Positions 35,363 to 43,091 of a stretch of DNA of 43,091 nt are shown here, piece by piece (the first letter of the stretch is position 1; every line of letters starts with the position of its first letter). The stretch covers positions 7,124-50,214 of the forward strand of contig NW_014578018.1 of NCBI RefSeq assembly GCF_000485595.1. Reading direction: 5' to 3'. The notes under the pieces were generated by a model that was not told the DNA's origin, made no database searches, and was given only the letters and a program-made list of their open reading frames with translations. This stretch comes from Priapulus caudatus (lineage: Eukaryota > Priapulida > Priapulimorpha > Priapulimorphida > Priapulidae). A program made the translations under genes and the position numbers.

Positions 35363-37591
35363 ATGAGGCCCTACACCTGGCTGATACTGGTGCTCCCACT
35401 ACTCGTGACGGGAGAAACAGAAAACGAGATACGACAACAGGACGCGGGGGTTTTATTCGTGCAGAGGGGACGAATCGCAATAACTCAATCAACTTGGGCT
35501 ATAACCCTATCATTAAACCTATCAGCGATGGATGACTACATGGACACGTTAAGAAGACAATTACTACTGTTGACAGAGATAAAATTGCCGGGGAGTGACA
35601 TCGACCAGGGCAAAGGATGGGTGAATTTACATGACAGACTCCCATTCCCTGACCAGCGCGACATATTAGACTACGCAGATGTACAGGCGAAACGGGCTTC
35701 GGTGCAGATAGCAGATAGCGCTTATAGAATGTTTCAGGTGCAATTAGGATGGTTTACGGAACGCATGAATGCTCTCGAACGAAAGATGGATAATTTACAC
35801 GCACTTCACCGCACACGTAGAACGCGATCTATTTTTTCCGGCATCGGCAAGCTTAGTAAATTTTTATTCGGCACAGCGACGGACGATGATGTCCAACACC
35901 TACAACAAAACATAGCGACCATGCGAATATCCCAGACACAAACCCACCACATCATCGACCAAGCACTCACCGTCATTAACTATACTAAAATTCATACACA
36001 AATTTTAAAAGACGTTATACGGGACACAAAGAAAGTGGCAACGGCCGTAGAAACTGTCACAAGACAGATTTATGAATGGAGGACAGCAGCAGCTCACGAG
36101 TCTGTAATGCTCTCACGCTTACATGTAGCGTTAACCGGGTTACAACTCGCCTTCGGACATGCACGAGATCAGATTGACGCTTTACAACGATATGTCAACA
36201 TACTACTGACAGATCGCTTACCACCCACACTTGTTCCCCCAATGCAGCTTAGTAAAATCCTAGCCGCCATTCAAGAATCACTTCCTGATACAGTTCCCAT
36301 ACCCATACAGCACTCAATTATTACTATATTACGACATGATTACAGCTGTCGTGGTGCCGACACCGGGCGCATTGCACGTACTAGCCTTCATATCGCTGTC
36401 TTACCGAGATATGGATTTTCGCATTTACGAGATTATAACACCGCCGGTGTTTCTACCTAATAGTACAAGTACAAAAACGGGCCCCACCAGCCAGACAGCC
36501 GCATACTACGAGACGGACAATAGGTATATCGGGATTAGTCTAGACCGGTCAGTATACATATATCCGGACGCACTTAGACTACAATCATGTCTACAACAAC
36601 ACCGGGTAATTTGCGACGTATACACTCCTATCTTCCCGGCAACATCAATAAATTCATGCGCGATTGCTTTGTATCAAAACGACATTAACCAAATTCAAAC
36701 ATTGTGTCACAAGCGTGTTGTTTTCTATCAGAAACCCGAACCACAGGCCAGGTATATAGCGAACGGTAAATGGTTAATCTCCGCGCCAGCGTCGTTTAAA
36801 ATTGTTATATCATGTCAAATTCACATTCTACGGCGCAAATCAAGGTCACAGAACTAACCATAAAAAGACAAAAGATTGTTCAATTACGGTCGGGTTGTAA
36901 GGCGGATGCCGCAGCTTTTACGCTACCGCCATATTTTTGCCACGAAACCAACGTGTCCGTCAGCACTTCAGCACAAGCCCTACCCGAAATCGTTAGACAG
37001 ATCCCGCAAATTTGGAAACAGCTGTACGAGGTACACAAGGGGATAGTAATAAATTCCACAGCACTCATTCCGACGGCAGTAGTCCCTCCACAACTGTATG
37101 CAGATGCAGATTTAGATGTTTCGTTTACTGACCTCGTGGCAGCAGTCGAACGGGGGAAGCAAATTGCATCGCAGGGAACTGCATATGATCATTGGGACAC
37201 GGCAGATTATCATGTTAACACGCACCACTCGGCAGCGTACGGGAGTCTGGCAGGGATAATTGTGGCGGGAATCGCGCTAGTTTTTTACTTTCGATGTTAT
37301 AAGAGGGGTTTATGGCAGCGGTTTCGACCTACAGTCCCGGTGACCTTCAGAACAGCCCGGGGCTGCAGGGTACAGAGGGTGGCAGTTCCACGTGACCCAA
37401 CACCCGTGAACGCAGAAACCGAAATGATAGCCATACCATTACGGTCACTCCCGACAACCCCCACCCCCACCTACGCGACCATAACCCCCACCTCCACCCC
37501 CACCCCCACCTACGTCACAGGTCCCACGAAACCAGCCCGAGCCTTCGACCCATCCCACCTCTTCCACCCACTATGCCAAGACGATATGTAA
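35363..37591 (+). pseudogene. env: Envelope fusion protein gene, F-like (class I), frameshifted
   Basis: The ATG at 35363 opens a 17-residue signal peptide (WLILVLPLLV). A furin-type site RRTR is at residues 152-155, directly before a fusion-peptide-like stretch (SIFSGIGKLSKFLFG, then an acidic run), the layout of baculovirus F and insect errantivirus Env. A long helical, coiled-coil-like region follows. The frame is lost near 36340; family-like sequence (FRIYEII) continues in the next frame to about 36820. It then changes again to the 36812-37591 frame, which holds cysteines, a membrane anchor (about codons 142-160 of that frame, GIIVAGIALVFYF) and a ~99-residue tail rich in Pro-Thr repeats. 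Two frameshifts mean no full-length protein is made from this copy. Confidence 0.85.
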
Positions 37592-37739
37592 ATCACTCCA
37601 CTGTGCGATAACAATAGACCGATAGTAACCGTTTCACAACGCCTGCCTCGAGGGGACAGTTAACGACGCCACAGGTCGACAGCCGGCATAGCAACAAACA
37701 ACTACGTGTTCCAGTTAACCAACGTTCTAAGTATTCCAG

Positions 37740-37784
37740 AATCAACGAGACAACAACAACAACAACGACAACAACAACAACACC
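37740..37784 (+). promoter_or_regulatory. Acceptor and (CAA)n leader before the accessory ORF
   Basis: TTCTAAGTATTCCAG ends at 37739 and resembles a branch point plus acceptor. The next 45 bases are almost only CAA/ACA repeats without G-C pairing potential or any ATG, leading into CACCATGG at 37785. An unstructured CAA leader favours translation; the role here is inferred. Confidence 0.55.
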
Positions 37785-38876
37785 ATGGCACCAAGAGAAC
37801 ACGCAACAACGTGGGAAGCGGTGTACGGCAACCTCACCGCCGACGTTCCGGCGGAACCCGCCAGCACGGCCGACGCCATGAACGGCAGCTCGCTGTACAG
37901 AGCGGAGGCAGCCGAAAGCCTGCAGATGCAGGCCAAGAACGACGCAGCGCAGAAGGCTTAGGAGGAGGCAGAAGAGGAGGCCTCGTGGCAGGCCTACCTG
38001 CAGCAATTGAGGAGAAGCTCCGGAGGGAGAGAGGAGACGGCTAACGAGTGGAGGGAGCTGGAGGAGGCGCAAGGGGAGCCGCACGTCTGCGCTCTGCTAG
38101 CAGACCACGAGAAATGGCAGGGGTGGGAGGACTGTTGGGAGATACCTCCCGAATACTCCCACCTAGCGCCAGACTCGTGGCTCGCCTTCACCCGGCCGGA
38201 GGAGGAGAGAGACAGCGCAGCTCGATGCTACGACGAGATGCGTCATGCAGGGGACACCGACTACCCCGCCGATGTCCCACTGTTGGAGCTGATAATGGAC
38301 CAGGAAGGGGTACACGGTCCGGAAAAGTACCTTGAGTTGTTCGGTCGGTGCGGGGAGGCAATCAAACGCCTGACCCTGGCACGATATATACACATAGTTG
38401 GCTGGTTTTTGTACCAAGACATTGTGGGGCCAGCCATCTATCTGTCACGCGTGCCAGATTTCGAGAACCTGCCACAACCGCCCAGTCTGACAGGGGTTTT
38501 ACATTTTTTAAGGGGGGCGATCCCACTCCCGCCACCAGGGATCGAATTAAACGACGCCTGGTGGATGGTAAACAGGCAGGACGACTACGACGAGTACATG
38601 CCTGGGGGATTTGACCCATTTTCGAATACACGGGGGGAGTCTTTGATAGAGACCTACTATACCCACCTCAGGGCATACGATCCAAACGATGAATACAACG
38701 ACCCGGAAGACGTACAGCATCTCGAGGCGTTGCACCGACAGATGCTACGGTATAGTCTGACGGAGTTTTCACCGTTGCCACAACCGACTCCACGGCCGCC
38801 ACTCCATGGGGACCCCTTCGCCGAGATCGAACGCAAACGACGTCGGGTTGGGGGGGCCTACTTGGATGGTTACTAA
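37785..38876 (+). CDS. Accessory ORF of provirus C, unknown function, one TAG
   Basis: From ATG 37785 (CACCATGG, a good start context) to TAA at 38874-38876 a single frame spans 363 codons, interrupted only by TAG at 37959-37961. The first 58 codons are alanine-rich; around the TAG the sequence is rich in Glu and Ala, suggesting a coiled coil. The middle is acidic with many tryptophans (WQGWEDCWE, DAWWM). The end has a proline-rich stretch and a basic ERKRRR cluster, possibly for nuclear entry. I see no signal peptide, membrane segment, zinc knuckle or known retroviral domain. Position after env and the acceptor upstream suggest expression from its own spliced mRNA. Alternatives are a captured host gene or a displaced gag-like gene. 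The TAG may be a mutation or read through. Confidence 0.65.
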
Positions 38877-39872
38877 GTTGGTTTGTTGGTCACCGGTTTG
38901 CATGGCTTCACCATTAAGCTGGGTTATTAAGTAGGTAAGGGCAAACTGTTCCTTCTTCCCTTTTCCCCGCAGACTACGGGTTCTGGCATTAGTACTGAAA
39001 TAAACAAACGGGTATTTTTCCATTTAAAGTTACAAGATAAAATGTATTTCATAAACTATTTTCTAAACATTCTCTTACTATCATTCCTTTTTTTGTTTTA
39101 GTTTTTCTTCTCATGTGGTTCTCATAGTATTATTGTGTACGGCAGTACACAAAGGCCAAAGGCCAAGTATAACCTTTACATACAGTTTACAACCTTTTCC
39201 GCGAATTTTTCGTTTTTATGCATTTTAGTAGTTTTGATACGCGCGGTTAAAACAACATCCGCAAACGATAACATTTCGGACGCGAATTGTAACGTTTGTA
39301 CGTAACTTTTACATTTTAAACGGTCATTTTTATAGCGATTGAACAGTATATGATGCGAGTGGTGACGGTTTGACGTACGAATATCATCGTAAATTTTATA
39401 ATTTTAATGAACAGTATATGATGCGAGTGGTGACGGTTTGACGTACGAATATAATCGTAAATTTTAAAATTTTAATGTACAGTATATTGCACGATTGGTG
39501 ACGGGATGACATACGAGTATTACGGGGGTATTATATACGGGTATTTGGATTATATTGTCGTTTCATTGAATTTAGTTAAAATTGTATTTGGCATTATATT
39601 GTCATTGAATCGATTCGAGTTAAATGGTGTTTGAATTGTATTAGAATCCAATTAAGTCGAATTGTATTTGAATTGTATGTTATTAGTTGGCATGTTACGC
39701 GGTGGCAGTTACAAGAAACACTAGGGTAAGATTATACACTTAAACGGTTACAATTACAAGCAAAACCTATCACGACGATAGCACAGCAAGCTTTTTTTTT
39801 CTCGGTAATTTTTTCTTAAAAGTAACTTTCTCCAGTCAGGAGACTGGATTAAATTTTTGGGGCAGGGTGAAA
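38877..39872 (+). other. 3' non-coding region of provirus C
   Basis: About 1 kb between the accessory stop and the LTR with no frame on either strand. It includes a tandem 68-bp repeat and AT-rich variants of AATTGTATTTGAATTG (about 39590-39680). A purine tract GGGGCAGGGTGAAA ends at 39872, next to the LTR. Confidence 0.6.
39341..39520 (+). repeat. 68-bp tandem repeat
   Basis: Units start at 39341, 39409 and 39477. The first two are nearly identical (ACAGTATATGATGCGAGTGG, then GGTTTGACGTACGAATAT); the third is diverged and incomplete. Confidence 0.9.
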
Positions 39873-40336
39873 TGTAATGCAGAAATGTCGTACCGTGGGA
39901 ACGGTGGCAAATACCACCGTTCAGGGACGTACGACAGATGGCGTACGACATATTTAGAAGGGAGGGCCTGTTCTCACGGCCGGGCGACAGCCTCGCCCGA
40001 CCCTAGAACAGGGCCGAAGGTGTCAAACGGGCACTCAGTAAGCGTTTGACGACAGTCCGAGAACTGGTCAAGGAGACATCGAACTCCAACAATGAATCGT
40101 TCGTCCCCAGCCGTCCTTGTAATCACTAGCCGGGCCATAAATCAGGAAACCTGTAGCGCGCGTAGCACGCGCACACAGCTTAAAAGAGAGGGGTTTTGAG
40201 AGAAACGAGAGAGTCCTGGACCACCGCTGGTATGTGTACACACTGTTATTGCTCGTGCTTAGAATAAACCTATAGTTGTTTACCGTTTATACAAACTCTT
40301 ACGTCTACTGTCTACGATACGATATTCAACGCTACA
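39873..40336 (+). mobile_element. 3' LTR of provirus C
   Basis: TGTAATGCAG...ACGCTACA, about 464 bp, with AATAAA at about 40263. It lacks the GC-rich patch and the ~80-bp segment found in the 5' LTR, and so probably shows the ancestral LTR. Confidence 0.85.
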
Positions 40337-40781
40337 CGTACGTGCGGTGTACTTCACTACTTGTGTGTTGCAGATGAGCATTTAAACGGCATTTACAGCA
40401 AGTTATCGACAATAATAGGCGAAATAGAGTAGAGAAACATTAATACTTTGATAGTAGATACATTTAGTGTTTATTTACCATTATTTGTTGAGACGGTCTA
40501 ATGAAGTGCCTGTGCACTGTACCACTGTCTGACACTACAGTCTACACCATTGCACTGTGTACATACTACATAGAAACATCCGATTATGAATCATTGTTAG
40601 ATTTTTGTACACTTGAATGAGAGATTTGATACATCTATTGGCATAAAAATAGTATCTGTTACATTATATTATAATATATATATATATATATATATATTAA
40701 CCATGGTTATCCATATTATTTCTATGTATCAAACAGACGCGGAGCGGGCTTTGCTTTCTAAAATGGCGGACGTGGTGCTCC
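40337..40781. other. Right-hand non-coding part of element B
   Basis: No frame is supported. A (TA)n tract lies at 40674-40697 and CTAAAATGGCGG at 40759. An acceptor-like TGTGTTGCAG ends at about 40373. Confidence 0.4.
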
Positions 40782-40980
40782 GCAGCCGGCTGAAAGGTGC
40801 GATAGGATATGTTTACTAGGCACTTCTAATTTAACATATATTTACGATATATTAAAGAATGATGCAAAAACCCTAACCCTAACCCTAACCCTAACCCTAA
40901 CCCTAACTAAATTAAAAATATATATGTTAAAATTAGAAGTGCCTAGTAAACATATCCTATCGCACATTTCAGCCGGCTGC
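40782..40980. repeat. Inverted repeat enclosing a telomeric array
   Basis: The arms 40782-40842 and 40919-40980 are reverse complements with about two differences over 60 bp (core GCGATAGGATATGTTTACT). Six CCCTAA units lie between them at 40871-40907. A second perfect hairpin, TGCGAAATCACGTGCA with its complement, follows at about 40980-41045. Confidence 0.9.
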
Positions 40981-41085
40981 TGCGAAATCACGTGCAAACT
41001 TTGCGCTCCATTGCGTACTACACGTCATTGCACGTGATTTCGCATGAGTGGTCTATCTTGTGCCTCCGGCACTATACGATCTTTG

Positions 41086-41298
41086 GTGAGAAGTGACGCG
41101 GGAGAGGGAGAGGAAGTCGTTTTTGCAAATCAACGTGTGTTTGTGAAAGAATATATAAATTTTAACTGCAATTGGAGTGTTGCTGTTATTTGAAATGCTT
41201 GCGTGAGCGTTCGACAACCACAAGACAGGGGCCTGAACCCCGAGGGACTGGTATTTATACTGATAATAGTGATAATACACATTAAACTACCGGTAACA
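41086..41298 (+). mobile_element. 3' LTR of element A, second piece
   Basis: It begins with the duplicated GTGAGAAG and then matches LTR positions 96-300 (26856-27060), ending ACCGGTAACA. Confidence 0.95.
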
Positions 41299-41453
41299 TT
41301 TATCATGAACTCTACCAGGTTGCATAAAATATTGAAGTGCCAAAACTAACGTGTTCATTAACTTAATAATTTTCTACAGTCCCGTGTGATGTCATCAGCG
41401 GTAATAAAGGATCCCCCGGAGACAGAAGTTGTTTCTTTTGTTAAAATTAAAAA

Positions 41454-41783
41454 ATGCATATCCCATTTCATTACAGTATCCCAGTAGTCGTATACCTATT
41501 TGATAACAAAAACCTATTTGATTCTAAAAAAGACCCGGGTGACAAACCCAGACTCTTACTGGTAGCACTGGATGATATCAAGAAGAAGAGAGTTATACTA
41601 TCACATGCCAAGGAACGAAGGGAACTAGAAGAATTGAACACTGTTTACATATCGCCAGATCTCACAAGGAAAGAACAGGAGGAAGGCAAAAAGCTCAGAG
41701 AACAATTAAGACTGCTAAGAGAACAGGGCCATAATGACTACATAATGAGAAGGGGTATGATTGTCAAGGACCCTAAGAATTAA
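41454..41783 (+). CDS. LINE ORF1 fragment (RNA-binding protein)
   Basis: A 109-codon frame whose second half has the usual end of CR1/L2-type ORF1 proteins: KPRLLLVALDD, a run of charged helices (LSHAKERRELEELN), then VYISPDLTRKEQEE and RRGMIVKDP. ORF1 proteins bind the LINE RNA. The first ~30 residues look non-homologous, so the true start is probably lost upstream and the fragment is 5'-truncated. Confidence 0.65.
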   Translation: MHIPFHYSIPVVVYLFDNKNLFDSKKDPGDKPRLLLVALDDIKKKRVILSHAKERRELEELNTVYISPDLTRKEQEEGKKLREQLRLLREQGHNDYIMRRGMIVKDPKN

Positions 41784-41970
41784 GGCAGTAGAAAATACTA
41801 CCAGGAAGCCTATAGCACAAGCTAAGGAGGTGGGTCCAAATGAAGGACCCAACCAACCCAAATGACTAGCAGGTCAGGAAAATAAACATAAAGACCACAA
41901 TAACCCTGCAGGACCTAACCCGAATCTGAACAGCGACCAGAGACGGCGAAATGTAAATAGTGTAAATTCG

Positions 41971-43091
41971 TTGGAGATTATGTTCGCAAATGTAGATACG
42001 CTAACACAAGAGAAGCTACAAGAACTTAGAATTAGAATAAACAACAGGAATCCATCTATAGTAGTAGTCCAAGAAGTTAAACCGAAGTATTTCACAAGAA
42101 ACATTCACTTATCCGAGTTCAATATGGAGGGTTTCGAAGCAGTACCACTAACCTTAATATAGGTAAGGGATCACCAGGCAGGGGAATGATCATGTATGTT
42201 AAGAACACCTTGAAGTACACACCCTGTGAATTAAATCATGACTTTGACGAGGGGATTTTCTGTGAACTGCAACTGGCTGCCAAAGATAAACTTTTAATTG
42301 GTGGGTTATACAGAAGCCCAAACTGCACAGAGGACAATTTCAGGGAAATGTGTAGCATATTCAGGGAGGTGTGTGCAATAAGATACACTCATGTAATCCT
42401 CCTAGGTGATCTGAATATGTCAGAGATAAATTGGGACAGCGGAACAGTATCCGGTGGTACAGACAGTATAAACTACCAGTTTTTAGAAACAGTGCGAGAT
42501 TGTTATCTGTACCAACACATACTGGAGCCTACTAGGGGTAGAGGAACAGATATACCTAGTACACTAGACCTTATATTTTCCAGTGAGGAAGGCATGGTGA
42601 GTGATATTGCTATTGAAGCCCCTGTAGGTAAAAGGGATCATTCGCTGATATGTTTCCGTTTTAATGCATATATAGTAGAGAAGCCCAGAGTTAAATTAAG
42701 ATACATGTATGACAAGGCAGACTATGAAAAGTTACGAGGTGTCATGGACCTAGACTGGAGTAGTGAATTGTCAACATGCAGTGGGAATGTTAACTCTATG
42801 TGGTCTATGTTCAGTCAAAAACTAAACGAGGCTGTGATGTCATGTGTGCCAAGGAGACGAGTGTCGAACAGCAAAAAAATAAGAGGCATGCAATACCTCT
42901 CAGTAGGGAGGTTCTAACCAGGGTAAAGAGGAAACAACGACTGTGGTTGAAGTTTCTAAAAACAAGAGAGGAGGAAGTGTACTTGAAGTACTGTAAAGCA
43001 AGGAACGAGGTCAGAAAAATTACCAGAAAGAGCACAAAACATTATGAAAAAGCAATAGCAGACGAGGCAAAATCAAACCCCAAGAAGTTCT
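41971..43091 (+). pseudogene. LINE endonuclease and start of pol, frameshifted
   Basis: The endonuclease begins FANVDTLTQEK and reaches VVVQEVKPK, where the catalytic glutamate lies. The frame is lost near 42140-42162. The 42186-42917 frame continues with YRSPN, LGDLNMSEINWD (catalytic Asp and Asn), LDLIFS and RDHSLI (the usual SDH with the catalytic Asp-His pair kept). Near 42890 the frame shifts again and the linker to RT (RKQRLWLKFLKTREEEVY) runs to the window edge. It would nick target DNA to prime reverse transcription; this copy cannot make a full protein. Confidence 0.85.

Larger units (their letters stand above)
32135..40336 (+). mobile_element. Env-bearing Ty3/Gypsy provirus C (errantivirus-like)
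   Basis: LTRs at about 32135-32722 and 39873-40336 frame a leader with a splice donor, a deleted gag-protease-RT segment, RNase H, integrase, an envelope gene, a further reading frame and a 1-kb 3' non-coding region. Env-bearing Gypsy elements are best known as insect errantiviruses; here the envelope has the same F-like plan. No matching short duplication flanks the LTRs (GAGAG versus CGTAC), which suggests rearrangement. Confidence 0.9.
31182..41085. mobile_element. Inverted-repeat element B inserted in the LTR
   Basis: The termini CAAAGATCGTATAGTGCC (from 31182) and its reverse complement (to 41085) match for about 40 bp with one indel. Each arm contains the hairpin GTGCC-GGA-GGCAC. The target duplication GTGAGAAG is perfect (31174-31181, 41086-41093). 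An 8-bp duplication suits hAT, P or Merlin-type elements; the CAAAG end is not a usual hAT end. Without the inner provirus, B would be about 1.7 kb and non-coding. Confidence 0.85.
26761..41298 (+). mobile_element. Ty3/Gypsy retrotransposon A, split by insertion
   Basis: The 5' LTR is 26761-27060. The internal region runs to 31086. The 3' LTR is in two pieces, 31087-31181 and 41086-41298, separated by element B. The LTRs differ by roughly a dozen bases over 300 bp by eye, so the insertion is not recent. Order: LTR, tRNA-Lys-type primer site, gag, RNase H, integrase, tail, purine tract, LTR. Protease and most of RT are deleted. No env is present. Confidence 0.9.
41299..43091 (+). mobile_element. 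CR1/L2-like LINE, cut by the window end
   Basis: An ORF1-like frame is followed by an apurinic endonuclease and the start of the linker to RT. RT itself would lie beyond 43091. Two or more frameshifts are present. The 5' boundary is uncertain. Confidence 0.8.

Noticed and set aside
31182..41085. Element B as a Maverick/Polinton (large, inverted ends, integrase inside)
   Set aside because: The integrase belongs to a provirus with its own LTRs. There is no DNA polymerase B or capsid gene, and the duplication is 8 bp, not 6.

Overview
This is a transposon-dense stretch of an animal nuclear genome. Two split genes have canonical GT..AG introns, the TTAGGG-type telomeric repeat (read as CCCTAA) occurs inside mobile elements, and the mobile families (hAT, pogo, Mutator-like, Helitron, Ty3/Gypsy, CR1/L2-like LINE) are typical of marine invertebrates. 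The species cannot be named from the sequence; an invertebrate deuterostome or a similar TTAGGG-telomere animal fits. Only one gene is clearly host and intact: a four-exon TMEM50A/B homologue (19950-22592). A short SAP-domain gene with two exons (8793-10493) is a second, weaker host candidate.

Layout. 1-7.6 kb: a hAT-type MITE, then a putative large inverted-repeat element (719-7620, TAAA duplication) into which a BED-finger hAT transposon with a decayed transposase (5131-7461, 8-bp duplication) has landed. 7.6-12.4 kb: the SAP gene, whose intron carries two inverted-repeat elements, one with a 9-bp duplication and a telomeric array, followed by a pogo/Tigger-type MITE. 12.5-15.7 kb: a 5'-truncated minus-strand Ty3/Gypsy element with one LTR. 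15.7-19.9 kb: MITE fragments, microsatellites, a CCAACGTTGG minisatellite and a duplicated 'ggcggccat' repeat block. 19.9-22.6 kb: TMEM50. 23.4-24.8 kb: two head-to-tail Helitron-like elements, the second carrying a tRNA-Arg(CCT)-like sequence.

26.8-41.3 kb is a three-layer nest. Outer layer: a Ty3/Gypsy element (A) whose 3' LTR is split at 31181/41086. Middle layer: the splitting element (B, 31182-41085) has about 40-bp inverted termini and a perfect 8-bp duplication. Inner layer: B contains an env-bearing Ty3/Gypsy provirus (C, about 32135-40336). C has lost gag, protease and the front of RT. It keeps an open integrase, a class I, F-like envelope gene broken by two frameshifts, and behind it a 363-codon accessory reading frame interrupted by one TAG. 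A strong splice donor lies in the leader, an acceptor lies directly before the env ATG, and another lies before the accessory ATG, which also has a (CAA)n leader. This is the layout of a retrovirus with spliced subgenomic mRNAs, and I regard it as the most interesting object here. The window ends inside a CR1/L2-like LINE (41.3 kb to the end).

All retroelement polyproteins here are damaged. In both plus-strand Gypsy elements a deletion removed protease and the front of RT while the integrase frame stayed open. Coordinates of repeat boundaries were read by eye and may be off by a few bases.
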